Shown piece by piece: positions 16,145 through 24,871 of a stretch of 64,000 nt of DNA (position 1 is its first letter; each line of letters starts with the position of its first letter). The stretch comes from a virus: IMG/VR virus record IMGVR_UViG_3300044294_000190, positions 1 to 64,000 of that record. One strand, written 5' to 3'. The position numbers were made by a program, and so were the translations under genes. The notes below the pieces were generated by a model that was not told where the DNA came from, searched no databases, and was given only the letters and a program-made list of their open reading frames with translations.

Positions 16145-17366
16145 CTTCTCCCACTTCGGTAAAATTCATGTTCGCCCAATCCCAGTTAATACGTATTTCT
16201 CCAAGGGGTGCGGACCTGGCTAGAACAACTCTAATGATGGCCTGTTCTTCAATATCGGGATCTGCTTCTACGCCAAGGACAAGGTCGGAATCCTGAGCAA
16301 ATGAAGAGGTGTAACCAATCGCATCTGATGTAATTTTTCTTGACTTGCGATTGTTGAGCTTCCACGACAATACTTGGGTAGTTCCAACAATTGGGATGTC
16401 TTCATTTTGGGCAACTCGTTTTAGGGACCGAGTGATGTTGGTGAGTGCCTGTGGTGATCCCTTTGGTTCTTCGTTCTCGTCATCCATCAAGTACACACCG
16501 TCAACAAACAAAATATCCGGTTTATATTCTTTAATTTTTGCGGCAAGTGCCCCAACTGTTGTTAGAGCAGATGTGTCTTCAGTAATGATAAAGGGGTGCA
16601 TGTTCTTTCTCATCCTAAGAGTATTAGCAACTTTTTCTAATTCCTTTTCACTCATTGCCCCGCGTAGGATGTTGCTGTAGGGGACGCCCGCGACGATTGC
16701 GTCGTATCGAGCCGCTTGTTCATCTGCCGACATTTCAAACGATACAAACAGGGGCGTTTTTCCGTGCAGGTGAGCTGCATTTGCCATGTACAAAGTCATT
16801 AATGATTTACCACGCTTTGCCTCACCAACAAAGGTGATTAGCTGCTGTGGACGAAATCCGGATGTAATTCTATCTAGGCCGAGCAATCCGGTTGGAATGC
16901 CGCGTAAACCGTTGGGTGTTTTCTGCAATTCAATGTATTTCTCAACTCGTTGTTCCCATGTCTCAATAAGGTTTACGTCTCGAAGTTTGGTTGTATCTGT
17001 AGTGGCTTTATTTACGCCTTTTGTAAGCAGTGTAAGTGCGGCATTTACTGCGCCTTGCTCAAGTGCAGGCATCGCCTCCGCAACGGACTCAAGTAGACTT
17101 CTGTGTTTGTAAGACTTGTAAACCTCGTCAATTAACCCACTAAATGGTTCTTTAGAGGCATCAACAAAGGTAATGTCACCAAATTGTTGTTTGACTGCTC
17201 GAGTGGTTGGTACAGAATTGTGCTCACGCCAATAAATAATGATCCATTCCCAAACATGGCTCCACGCCGATGTGAAATGTATGTTTTTGATACCAAGCTT
17301 TAGGGGGTGCGTAATGTTTTGTTCTTGGATTATCTTGCTAATAAGGAGATGTTCTGCACTAGCCAT
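16104..17366 (-). CDS. DnaB-like replicative helicase
   Basis: 420 residues. The RecA-like motor begins near residue 157 (GIPTGLLGLDRITSG). Walker A is GEAKRGKS (181-188), then FVSFEMSADE, and Walker B is LFVDG (286-290), with VGTTQVLSW as the later sensor region. The N-terminal ~130 residues are helical as in DnaB and include a possible loader or primase contact. With the separate primase gene following and the DnaC-like gene before, the operon carries a complete helicase-loading set. Confidence 0.9.
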   Translation of the reverse strand: MASAEHLLISKIIQEQNITHPLKLGIKNIHFTSAWSHVWEWIIIYWREHNSVPTTRAVKQQFGDITFVDASKEPFSGLIDEVYKSYKHRSLLESVAEAMPALEQGAVNAALTLLTKGVNKATTDTTKLRDVNLIETWEQRVEKYIELQKTPNGLRGIPTGLLGLDRITSGFRPQQLITFVGEAKRGKSLMTLYMANAAHLHGKTPLFVSFEMSADEQAARYDAIVAGVPYSNILRGAMSEKELEKVANTLRMRKNMHPFIITEDTSALTTVGALAAKIKEYKPDILFVDGVYLMDDENEEPKGSPQALTNITRSLKRVAQNEDIPIVGTTQVLSWKLNNRKSRKITSDAIGYTSSFAQDSDLVLGVEADPDIEEQAIIRVVLARSAPLGEIRINWDWANMNFTEVGEDADDDNDTDNWYY

Positions 17367-17806
17367 TACAAGTTCCAGCTTGTTTTAGGGGTGACTACGG
17401 TTGCTTTCATGCCAATCTTTCTTGCGTGTTCTTGATCTGCAACGTAAATGGTTTTTATTTCTGGAAAAAACTTTGAGGTTTCGGCCAAGTCATCTATGTC
17501 GGCGTAGGGGACCACCGTAGTAGATATGTTTCGTTTAATCAACCACCTGTCAATTGCTTCAGCAATGTCAACGGGAAACAAAGTATAAACAGCAACGCCA
17601 ATTTGTTTTCGATTAATGGTATCAATGACGTGTTTTAATGGAATTTCATTTGCTTTCCAATAGGAAAGATATGCATCGTAATCGTTAGCTCGTAGACGGA
17701 TGTTCGCAATGATTTTACCTACTGTATCGGGTGGGGAGGCCAGTACGCCCTCAAAAAGAACCGCGACTCCTGGGGGAGAATAGGCAAAAATGTCATTCCT
17801 CTCCAT
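17366..17806 (-). CDS. hypothetical protein of the replication operon
   Basis: 146 residues from ATG 17806, which has GGAGAGCG just upstream; longer starts overlap the loader gene further. Alternating strands and helices (GVAVLFEGVL; IGVAVYTLF; ISTTVVPYADID; TIYVADQEHARKIGMKATVV) suggest a Rossmann-like or HAD-like alpha/beta fold. The last segment resembles the distal part of some HAD-like phage proteins, but the catalytic DxD is not visible, so no enzyme call is made. Confidence 0.65.
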   Translation of the reverse strand: MERNDIFAYSPPGVAVLFEGVLASPPDTVGKIIANIRLRANDYDAYLSYWKANEIPLKHVIDTINRKQIGVAVYTLFPVDIAEAIDRWLIKRNISTTVVPYADIDDLAETSKFFPEIKTIYVADQEHARKIGMKATVVTPKTSWNL

Positions 17807-18440
17807 TCGCTCTCCACAACCGGTAGTCCTCACCAAGAAATGGAATAAACAAACAACAATCTGTAATGATTGAAGAAAACCTGTTTCCGTAAATTGATGA
17901 AAGTTTATTTATTGGGATATCTGTCGTGATGATTGTGGGCAACTGGTTTTCGTAACGCTTGCTAAGCATAGATGTAAGAGATTTCTTGGCAAACTCAGAC
18001 TGTCGTCGCTCTGTACCAAGACCATCCAAAACAAGGATGTCGTAAACGTTGTCGATGTAGTAAATAGTGTCCGCATCTGACGATTCGTCGTCGTAATGAT
18101 CATTGTCAAAGGATGAGTAAGAAGTCTCTAGATATTGCTCTGCCGTAATAAAATATCCGCAAACTTCCGATGTGGCTACGGCACGTTTAAGTATTGATGT
18201 GGCAATGTGTGTCTTACCACTACCTGTACCACCAAACAAATACAGACCAACTCCATTGTTAAGGTTGTCTTTAAGATTGTTTAGCCAGTGGTTGGCGTAT
18301 ACCAGAACATCCTGGCTTCCGTTTTCTTGATCGTAGTTGTCCAAAGTTGCAGAGATGTATTTCTTAGGTATAAACGTGTTCTTCAAACGCTCTTCAACGG
18401 GGCGTTTGCGCCAATATTTTTGACTCTTCAATTCACCCAT
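17793..18440 (-). CDS. DnaC-like helicase loader ATPase
   Basis: 215 residues from ATG 18440 with AAAGGGA 8 bases upstream; longer frames overlap the previous gene. Walker A is GGTGSGKT (70-77), Walker B VLDGLG (in DILVLDGLGTERRQSEFAKK), followed by LPTIITTDIPI as sensor I and a C-terminal arginine region. This is the DnaC/IstB type of AAA+ ATPase that loads the replicative helicase at an origin. Its position next to the initiator-like and DnaB-like genes mirrors lambda O-P and similar phage operons. Confidence 0.88.
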   Translation of the reverse strand: MGELKSQKYWRKRPVEERLKNTFIPKKYISATLDNYDQENGSQDVLVYANHWLNNLKDNLNNGVGLYLFGGTGSGKTHIATSILKRAVATSEVCGYFITAEQYLETSYSSFDNDHYDDESSDADTIYYIDNVYDILVLDGLGTERRQSEFAKKSLTSMLSKRYENQLPTIITTDIPINKLSSIYGNRFSSIITDCCLFIPFLGEDYRLWRANGEE

Positions 18441-18837
18441 TTTTGTTTCCCTTTTTAAAACGTTTGTCAACAGTATACGATTCATAAGAATAAGTTCTGG
18501 ACCCAACTTTTATTTTTTCGTATAAAGGATCAAGCCTTAATAAAAAACCACGCCAGGCCGGAAGCGTCGTTGGTAGTGGGGTTTGTTTTATATCGTGAGC
18601 AAACTGATCAATCATTAGCACTATTTCATCGTTTGAAATTCCTTGTTGTCGAAGTTTTTTAAATGCTTTCATTAATGCAACACCATTGACCGGGGCAGAC
18701 AAAGTCATTGTTGTCGGCACAACAGTATTTTTGAAATAGTAAACAAGCTCCTTAATCGACGTTTTCTTTTTTGGTTGTTTAACAACCTTTTTTTCGTCGT
18801 CTGCTCCTAGCGCCTTACCCCAAGAATCAGAGTTCAT
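18433..18837 (-). CDS. hypothetical protein between initiator and helicase loader
   Basis: 134 residues. Polar, Lys-rich N-terminus, then a helical region (GVALMKAFKKLRQQGISNDE, IVLMIDQFAHDI) and PAWRGFLLRLDPLYEKI. Such a small helical part resembles the helicase-interaction regions found in phage initiators, but no family is recognised. It is coupled to both neighbours by short overlaps. Confidence 0.65.
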   Translation of the reverse strand: MNSDSWGKALGADDEKKVVKQPKKKTSIKELVYYFKNTVVPTTMTLSAPVNGVALMKAFKKLRQQGISNDEIVLMIDQFAHDIKQTPLPTTLPAWRGFLLRLDPLYEKIKVGSRTYSYESYTVDKRFKKGNKNG

Positions 18838-19394
18838 GTCAATGACTCATAAAGTGTTTCATACAAACCCGCTAGCTCTTGTTTAAATAAATCTTCATTA
18901 CCTTCTTGAGCTAGCACGGATACGGCTATGGAAAATAAATTGCTGGTGTGGGCGTTTACTAGCACAATTGGTATTGAGTATTTGATTTTTTGTTCTAGTA
19001 AATCATTGGCCCAATGATTAAAAAAACTTTTACGTCGCCCAATCTCATCATCGTAATTACCCGTAGTCCACCCATCTAATACGCACGACCACCCAGGAAG
19101 TGTGATGTCCATGTACCCGCGCCACATACTGGTAGATACCCATTCCGCCCTGACTATAAGTGGTTTCTTTTTCCAGGTAATGGGTGAGTCTCCGTATTCA
19201 TCAAGCTGTACAAAGTTTGCAATGTAATATGTGTTTACTTTTTCGTCATCTATTAAATAAATTGTTTCGCAGTTATCAAGATCTGCACTGTAACAACTTT
19301 CGCAAAAGGGACCATCACCGTTTTCCGGATACCATGAAAAATCTTCTTCTTCAATTCTTGCTTCGCAAAGTATGCAAGCGTTTTTTGTGGTCAT
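18834..19394 (-). CDS. zinc-binding hypothetical protein
   Basis: 186 residues, acidic. Begins with CILCEARIEEEDF and then PFCESCYSADLDNC, giving a CxxC...CxxC treble-clef-like zinc site in the first 40 residues. The rest is an alpha/beta region with many aromatic residues (WVSTSMWRGYMDITLPGW). No catalytic motif recognised. It lies 1 base after the initiator-like gene and is coupled by ATGA to the next gene. Confidence 0.65.
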   Translation of the reverse strand: MTTKNACILCEARIEEEDFSWYPENGDGPFCESCYSADLDNCETIYLIDDEKVNTYYIANFVQLDEYGDSPITWKKKPLIVRAEWVSTSMWRGYMDITLPGWSCVLDGWTTGNYDDEIGRRKSFFNHWANDLLEQKIKYSIPIVLVNAHTSNLFSIAVSVLAQEGNEDLFKQELAGLYETLYESLT

Positions 19395-19395
19395 A

Positions 19396-19932
19396 TTAGT
19401 TTTCCGGTTTTTTCTTCTTTAACTGTTGTTGCCACCTGGGATCAGTGTTGAACAAATCTAACTCACCTTTAGACCTCCGCCCCCTGGGTCGGTTTTGTTT
19501 TAGGTTAGTCTTTCTTGATTGGGTGTCACCAGTGACACCCCTAAGGGGTGTCTGGCGTGACACTGGGGGGGTGTCTGAAGTGTCACCCCTTTTGGGGAGG
19601 GTGTCTAACGTGTCACCCCCAATTTGAGCAGCTGGATTATTGAAATCAATGACGTACTTGTTACTTAATTGCTTACCACTCTTACCGTGCCGGTGATTAA
19701 ATTTGACCACCCTGATCTCGCTTAGGCGAGCCATCGCTCGGATAACTGTGCGTCGACTGTATCCAGTTCTTTCTGCCAAGTGCTCATACGACGTGGTCAG
19801 CTCCTGGGTTTCATTGTCTAGGTACTGCAACGCCGTGACCAATACGTGGAGTGATACGGAATCATTTTTAATGTAGTCCAACACCCACTTAGGGACCGGT
19901 ATAAATGGTCCTCCAAATTTATTTACGCCCAT
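19396..19932 (-). CDS. winged-helix replication initiator-like protein
   Basis: 178 residues. A winged helix-turn-helix (HTH_36-like) is at about residues 10-95: SLHVLVTALQYLDNETQELT, HLAERTGYSRRTVIRAMARL and VVKFNHRHGKSG. From residue ~105 the protein is disordered with repeated Gly-Asp-Thr/Asp-Thr-x pairs, then KGELDLFNTDPRW and a Lys-rich end. It is first in the replication operon with SD AAAGGAAG. Winged-helix plus linker architecture, followed by helicase loader and helicase genes, suggests an origin-binding initiator like lambda O; a transcription regulator is the alternative. The repeated linker is encoded by the motif cluster at 19523-19615. Confidence 0.72.
   Translation of the reverse strand: MGVNKFGGPFIPVPKWVLDYIKNDSVSLHVLVTALQYLDNETQELTTSYEHLAERTGYSRRTVIRAMARLSEIRVVKFNHRHGKSGKQLSNKYVIDFNNPAAQIGGDTLDTLPKRGDTSDTPPVSRQTPLRGVTGDTQSRKTNLKQNRPRGRRSKGELDLFNTDPRWQQQLKKKKPEN
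19523..19615. repeat. iteron-like cluster, candidate replication origin
   Basis: Eight copies of GTGTC or its complement GACAC in 93 bases form four pairs. Two are inverted pairs, GTGTC-N6-GACAC, starting at 19523 and 19548. Two are direct pairs, GTGTC-N4-GTGTC, starting at 19571 and 19601. Most copies are flanked by G or C runs giving GGTGTC or GTGTCACC. The array lies inside the winged-helix gene. Seen: the motifs, spacing and order. Inferred: initiator binding and origin function, by analogy with lambda ori inside gene O. Confidence 0.55.
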
Positions 19933-20030
19933 ACCTGTTTACTTCCTTTCTTTTGTGATGCTATTATGTATCCCAAGGGTAATATCTTCACCCGAATCTG
20001 CGGCTGGCCTTCGGGAATACAACCGTGGAC

Positions 20031-20084
20031 CTGTGGGGGTTGTGGCCGGGGGGTTTTCCCTTCTTGACCCCGGCCCCCCCACAG
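20031..20084. terminator. strong GC-rich hairpin between structural and replication operons
   Basis: An outer perfect 9-bp stem (CTGTGGGGG at 20031-20039 with CCCCCACAG at 20076-20084) and an inner perfect 8-bp stem (GGCCGGGG at 20044-20051 with CCCCGGCC at 20068-20075), separated by a four-base bulge on one side, enclose a 16-base loop. It lies in a 156-base gap just after the stop at 20089. No U-run follows on either strand, so it may be a Rho-type, processing or attenuating structure instead of a classical terminator. Confidence 0.5.
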
Positions 20085-20088
20085 ATGG

Positions 20089-20739
20089 TCAGCTCAAGGT
20101 TTTAACAAATTTGATGATTTGATCCCTTGAACCGGTAAACGAATCGAGTACTCCCTGCTCGTTGACGTAAGACAATACAAACATCACGCCAGACGCGTTA
20201 GGATTCGTTTTAAGGGGAATTTCTGGTTGGGGGGTTGTCTCCCTAGGGGTAGGCGTTTTTGACGCATCCTGGGGCTTCCTAGGGGCCTCTGGTGCCATTC
20301 TAGCAGGTGCTTCTTCTAGGTACAGAGGAACCAAGCCGTTACAGAGGTCAACCGTGGACATCCCACGGCTTAGCGAGGCCGTGCAAATCTCTGTTGTCAA
20401 TGGGGTGGGGACACCGTCGTGTTCATCCCATAAAACCAGCGTTGTATATTTTGGGTAAAGGTCAAATGCGTCAACCATTAAGTGGTTGGCTTTGAGTACT
20501 TCTCCAGCTGACCCCTCAACAGCAGAATGTATCTTTGATGTTCCGTCGTGTATGACAGTAAATTGCCCTTTTTTAAACACAAGCAGCCAATCCAGTACAT
20601 GGGCTTGACCATCCGAAGGTTTGCCATCCCAAACATAAACAATGTGGGAGTCTTCTTGAAGATCGTGCAACCCCGCTTGGATTACCGACGCCTCTGCTGT
20701 TCCTTGTCCCGCAATTAAACAAACACGTGTTCGTTCCAT
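20089..20739 (-). CDS. hypothetical protein with Pro/Thr linker
   Basis: 216 residues. N-terminal ~135 residues look like an alpha/beta fold starting TRVCLIAGQGTAEASVIQAG, with several strands (SHIVYVWDGKP; WLLVFKKGQFTVIHDG; TLVLWDEHDGVPTPL). A Pro/Thr/Lys linker follows (about 143-180), then a small C-terminal domain GVMFVLSYVNEQGVLDSFTG. No family recognised and no catalytic motif clear. Start has AGGAGAACAAC before ATG. It sits between the membrane protein gene and the GC hairpin, at the end of the structural transcript. Confidence 0.65.
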   Translation of the reverse strand: MERTRVCLIAGQGTAEASVIQAGLHDLQEDSHIVYVWDGKPSDGQAHVLDWLLVFKKGQFTVIHDGTSKIHSAVEGSAGEVLKANHLMVDAFDLYPKYTTLVLWDEHDGVPTPLTTEICTASLSRGMSTVDLCNGLVPLYLEEAPARMAPEAPRKPQDASKTPTPRETTPQPEIPLKTNPNASGVMFVLSYVNEQGVLDSFTGSRDQIIKFVKTLS

Positions 20740-20748
20740 GTTGTTCTC

Positions 20749-21003
20749 CTATTTGAGTGATTTACGAAAGGCCATGTCACCCATCAAGGTTAGACAGCGA
20801 AGGACGGTATGGCATGCACCGGCAAGTGTGGCGATAATTAGACCCCCAAGAACCATGTTGTCAAGGTCGACCAGAAAAGATACTGCGTACGACGCAACAA
20901 TTCCGGCCAACACCTTAACCCAAGTCATGGGCTCTTTTGGCAAGAGTAAATCCACCACTTGTAAAAGTTTGTAGACAGCTAATGCTCCGAGTATGTATTC
21001 CAT
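20749..21003 (-). CDS. small membrane protein
   Basis: 84 residues with two or three hydrophobic helices: ILGALAVYKLLQVVDLLL, VKVLAGIVASYAVSFLV and VLGGLIIATLAGACHTVL, then a basic C-terminal end (RKSLK). Size and topology would fit a class I or II holin or another phage membrane protein, but it sits after the baseplate genes and not in the lysis cluster at 44-45.8 kb, so the function is open. Confidence 0.65.
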   Translation of the reverse strand: MEYILGALAVYKLLQVVDLLLPKEPMTWVKVLAGIVASYAVSFLVDLDNMVLGGLIIATLAGACHTVLRCLTLMGDMAFRKSLK

Positions 21004-21012
21004 GTTGTTCCT

Positions 21013-22650
21013 TTATGTTTTGCCGGGAATCCAATCATAGACTATTTCGTAGTTGATTGAAGTGTCAATCAGCATAGTGACTGGAAGAAGTTTTGGCAAC
21101 ACGCGCTCAATTGCATCAATCGTTTTCTTACGGTTTGTCGTATACGTCGAATACGATGCGTAAGTATTGCCAGACCACTGGTGGTCAGAAAATGTGTTTT
21201 GATAAATAAATCCACCAAAGTCAGATGAGCCGTTAAAGTAAATGCCGTATGTTCGCGGCTCCACCATCCACTTCGTAAAAAACATGGTTGCTCCGGCATT
21301 GATTTCAAAAATACCTACTGGGTATGACGCGGAAGCGGATGTAGTTTCTGGCATGAGCATAACTGTTCGACCTTCGGGGGACAAAGCTGCTGGCATGATG
21401 CGGTTAGCAAGTTTTGTTGTTGACCAATTGTTAAAAGTTGTTGACGAACTTTGCCACTGCGAACCCCAGAATTGTCCCGCGCTAGCAGTAAGATTGGCCG
21501 ACATCCAGTAATTAATATCTTTATCTACCGGAACACCAAGCAAGGATGTCAAAGCAAATTGAGCAGATCCAGATCCGGTGTTTGTAATTAATAACCCACC
21601 ACTTGCACTAATGTAAGACACAGATGCTGTTTGGGCGGAAAATTTCCACTTACGTGTCTCCGTGGTAATGACAAACAATGAGTCCGGAATTAGGTTTGCT
21701 TTTTCTGCGTACACACGAAACTTAAAACGTGGAGATGAATTAGATTCAACAACGTCAACCGCGCAACCACTAAGTGCCGTGAGATAGGCCGTGGCCGACT
21801 GGAGAGTTCCTTTTCTCTGCCGGTAATATCCAATGTCTTTTAGAACTTGTCGAATTTTGGAAACTCCAAGTTCCTCAACACTAGATTCCAATCCCATTTG
21901 CTTTGCCAAGTAATTGACTGAATTTGATTCACACTTGTCAGGGTCGTATTGTCTAACTACTGCATCAATAAGCGTTCTTTCTTTGTCCATTTCAAAACCA
22001 AAGATGTAAAGAAATCTGTACAAAAGACCACGGTAAAGGTTTTCAGGGTCGTTATCTGTTCCATACACATCCGACTGTTGATGGTGGTAGGGAATGCGGT
22101 TCCATAGTGCATCAATTGATTTGTAATCAAACGGAACTAATTCTTGAATTGCTGCGACTCGTTCGTACCAATTAACACCACTGGGACCCGTTCCATTTTG
22201 ATTCCAATGCAGGAAGAGGGAGTAGTACGCCCATTTACCAGATTCAACACCCACATGATCACTTGCGTACGTGTTGTCAAAGTGTTTTTGTGTCTTAATT
22301 ATAATTCCATCAGCAACTGTTTCAGGAGCTCCTGTAGGTGAGTAAACCAAAACAATATTTTGAATGTTTGTATCACCAACGCCATTTAAATTTGGATTTG
22401 CCAATGCTAAAGGCGACCACGACAAACGAACTCTGCCATGGTCAACCGCTTGGGCAGAAAGAAAGGCTTCAACACCAAGACCAGCAACCGGAATAAGAAA
22501 ACCATCAGCCCTAAGAGCAGAGTCAGAATCAATTCGGTTAGTCCCACTCGGAGCAGTTGTGTCTGTTGCTCGTAGGTATGAACCAAATGGGTTTGCGTCG
22601 GGGCTGGCAGCAAGGTCAGCCCGTCTAACCCTAAAAGATACAATAGCCAT
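21013..22650 (-). CDS. baseplate/tail protein with P2 gpI-like domain
   Basis: 545 residues. The central part (about 180-310) has the features of the phage tail protein I family: YRGLLYRFLYIFGFEMDKER, NYLAKQMGLE, and IGYYRQRKGTLQSATAYLTA. N- and C-terminal parts are beta-rich, and the C-terminus probably carries a carbohydrate-binding-like sandwich (tail tip decoration). In P2-like and related tails gpI follows gpJ and links baseplate to fibres. Here it directly follows the J-like gene with a TAATG overlap, giving strong context. Confidence 0.8.
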   Translation of the reverse strand: MAIVSFRVRRADLAASPDANPFGSYLRATDTTAPSGTNRIDSDSALRADGFLIPVAGLGVEAFLSAQAVDHGRVRLSWSPLALANPNLNGVGDTNIQNIVLVYSPTGAPETVADGIIIKTQKHFDNTYASDHVGVESGKWAYYSLFLHWNQNGTGPSGVNWYERVAAIQELVPFDYKSIDALWNRIPYHHQQSDVYGTDNDPENLYRGLLYRFLYIFGFEMDKERTLIDAVVRQYDPDKCESNSVNYLAKQMGLESSVEELGVSKIRQVLKDIGYYRQRKGTLQSATAYLTALSGCAVDVVESNSSPRFKFRVYAEKANLIPDSLFVITTETRKWKFSAQTASVSYISASGGLLITNTGSGSAQFALTSLLGVPVDKDINYWMSANLTASAGQFWGSQWQSSSTTFNNWSTTKLANRIMPAALSPEGRTVMLMPETTSASASYPVGIFEINAGATMFFTKWMVEPRTYGIYFNGSSDFGGFIYQNTFSDHQWSGNTYASYSTYTTNRKKTIDAIERVLPKLLPVTMLIDTSINYEIVYDWIPGKT

Positions 22651-24458
22651 TACACCTCGGTTATCCCACCACTACCGTTCACCGTGATCTCGGTGAGAAG
22701 GAACAACTTGGTGTTATCGGCCTGTACTCCATAAACGTTTGGACTTGCACTAATTAAATCAATACCAGATGTTGATGTGGTGAACTTTGTGATGTTTACG
22801 TAATCAACACCAGAAACGCTCATAATTAATCGATATAGTTCGCCAATTGTAATTTTTTGTCCAAAAGAAACAGCGTCAAATGGGAACAAAGTACGAACAG
22901 CGGATTGGACGTCGTCAACAATTTTGTCTTGAATGTAGGCGGAAAGAACCGCAAGATCACATTCAATTTTCACTTTTTGTAGGCTGACCGACGGCATAAT
23001 TACTGAGTTAACTCCAACCATCTCCCTTGGTCGCAGGTATTCATAAATCAAATCCCGATACGAATTGTTCAAATACAGAGGACTTGTAGTTGCGCCCTCA
23101 GCAAGTGTTCCGTCATATGAATCCTGCGGAGTAAGTGCAAGAATCTCAACCTGGGCATTCATGTACGTTGTTACGGAAGCTGACACACTTGCCGATGCCA
23201 CATTTGCCGACGCAACATCATACAAAAGAGAAGACCCAGTTGACCCAGCTTTTACAACAAACGTACCGTCAAAGGGTTCACCCACTCCAAATATGGCAAT
23301 TGTTTCACCAACTGAAAGTCCATGCGCCGAATCAGTAGTCAACGTGGCAACACTTGCTGATAAAGCTTTGTTTGTAATTCTTCCTCGTTTTGCAATCTTA
23401 CCAACATTGACTTTTGCCGTTGCCTTAACAATACCGGGCACACGTAAAGTAAGATCAATGTAATCCTGCAATGACACGGCCCTGTCCTGCGAACGAAAGG
23501 CGGCTGGAATGTTGTTTTTTAGTGACGCAGCACTTTCTGAATCTGAACCACCAAAAGCCCGCGATGTGTTTGGAGTAATAACAATTCCGTCGTACGACGG
23601 CCCCAAATTGTTAGTAAGTGCTTGAAATTCTTTAATCGCATTGGATGCTACGTTTCCAGCAGAGCCGCGACTGCGACGATATACAATGTTGATTAATGCA
23701 TTATTGGTCGGGACTTTTCCATGAACCCCGTTACCAAAATTTAAGGTAGACGAATCGTCAGAATTAAGATCAACGGAATAAACAAGAGCAGTGCTTGGGT
23801 ATTCGATAAGGCGCTCGACGTTTCCATAACGAATTGCGTTTCCACCCACTCCCTCAAAAACGTCAACACGAATAGAACTGTGGACCACTCCAGTTTTGTC
23901 TAACGTAAATTTTTGAGTAGCCAAACCGTTACTAGTAAACGATTGGGAAAAGATTTCTCCCTCAACCACCGGAACAGTCACAGTAATTGATTTTTGATAA
24001 GTGTCATATCCGACAATTGGTGTCCCACTAACGTTAAACGCAATATTACGATCAAGAGTAAAAATAACTTTTTCAGCACCTTCTATTAAGGGTGTTGCTA
24101 AAAACTGGGTTCCCGCTGGAATTAATATTGGTGAAGCATCTGTTGCTTCAGATAAAGACGCGTTTAACTTAATAGAGGACACCGCAGCAGTGCGCCCAAT
24201 CGGAATGTAGTCAAGGAGTTTTGCAATAGACAACAACGAATCACGTTGTGTTGCAGTTTCCAAAAATGTTTCTCGAGATGCTCGGTCAACGTAATAATGA
24301 AGAACATCCCCCATGTAGGCCCACAAATCCACAAGCAACATTCCAAAGTCTGACTGATCTCTGCTCGTCCACTCTGGAAAAATTAACGTGGCGCGTTCCA
24401 ACAGCGCGTCTTTAATTGATGCAAAGTCACGATTTGTATAGTCAAAACTTAAAGTCAT
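22650..24458 (-). CDS. baseplate J-like protein
   Basis: 602 residues. The N-terminus (SFDYTNRDFASIKDALLERA, then FPEWTSRDQSDFGMLLVDLW and YYVDRASRETFLETATQRDS) is typical of phage baseplate J/gp6-like or gp47-like proteins. The remainder is beta-rich with an inserted repeat region (about 350-440), and ends in the strand-rich domain near LFPFDAVSFGQKITIGELYR. It forms the baseplate wedge ring around the hub of a contractile tail. It overlaps the gp25-like gene by an ATGA-type junction. Confidence 0.92.
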   Translation of the reverse strand: MTLSFDYTNRDFASIKDALLERATLIFPEWTSRDQSDFGMLLVDLWAYMGDVLHYYVDRASRETFLETATQRDSLLSIAKLLDYIPIGRTAAVSSIKLNASLSEATDASPILIPAGTQFLATPLIEGAEKVIFTLDRNIAFNVSGTPIVGYDTYQKSITVTVPVVEGEIFSQSFTSNGLATQKFTLDKTGVVHSSIRVDVFEGVGGNAIRYGNVERLIEYPSTALVYSVDLNSDDSSTLNFGNGVHGKVPTNNALINIVYRRSRGSAGNVASNAIKEFQALTNNLGPSYDGIVITPNTSRAFGGSDSESAASLKNNIPAAFRSQDRAVSLQDYIDLTLRVPGIVKATAKVNVGKIAKRGRITNKALSASVATLTTDSAHGLSVGETIAIFGVGEPFDGTFVVKAGSTGSSLLYDVASANVASASVSASVTTYMNAQVEILALTPQDSYDGTLAEGATTSPLYLNNSYRDLIYEYLRPREMVGVNSVIMPSVSLQKVKIECDLAVLSAYIQDKIVDDVQSAVRTLFPFDAVSFGQKITIGELYRLIMSVSGVDYVNITKFTTSTSGIDLISASPNVYGVQADNTKLFLLTEITVNGSGGITEV

Positions 24459-24868
24459 AGAATTGATCCTTCACCCAACTCGTCGGGGTTTACAATCTGA
24501 ACAGTAGCTGTACGAACTCCAAATGCTGGGAGGTTGTATGTTACTTCAACCATTACGGTGTTTTCAGCATAAGAAGATAAAGTATCGTTTTTTACTTCTA
24601 CCAACTTTAAGTCAAGTATTTGAGCTCCTGACACGTTTTGTTTTAGACCATTAATCGCTTCATTTTTAAATTCACTAAATACTAAAGAATCGTAATTATC
24701 AAACAATAGTTTTGAAGTATTGCCCCCGTAACTGGGATTCATTGGTCGTTCAAGAACGTTGGTTGTTAGGTAGTCCACAATTTTTTGAGAAACAATGTCT
24801 TCGGTTTTTGTAAGCACAGCAAGACCACCGCCACTTGAAATCTGCAAAGGTATTTTTAAAACTGACAT
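24455..24868 (-). CDS. gp25-like baseplate wedge protein
   Basis: 137 residues, the usual gp25/gpW size. It has the family pattern: N-terminal LKIPLQISSGGGLAVLTKTE, LTTNVLERPMNPSYGG and IVDYL earlier, a helical middle (SEFKNEAINGLKQNVSGAQI), and a C-terminal beta strand pair with MVEVTYNLPAFG. T4 gp25 joins wedge components and starts sheath assembly. Located between spike-like and J-like genes, the same order as in many myoviruses. Confidence 0.88.
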   Translation of the reverse strand: MSVLKIPLQISSGGGLAVLTKTEDIVSQKIVDYLTTNVLERPMNPSYGGNTSKLLFDNYDSLVFSEFKNEAINGLKQNVSGAQILDLKLVEVKNDTLSSYAENTVMVEVTYNLPAFGVRTATVQIVNPDELGEGSIL

Positions 24869-24871
24869 AAT

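Noticed and set aside
20749-21003. Holin for the main endolysin
   Set aside because: Two to three membrane helices fit, but it is 23 kb from the endolysin gene, which has its own holin-like neighbours.
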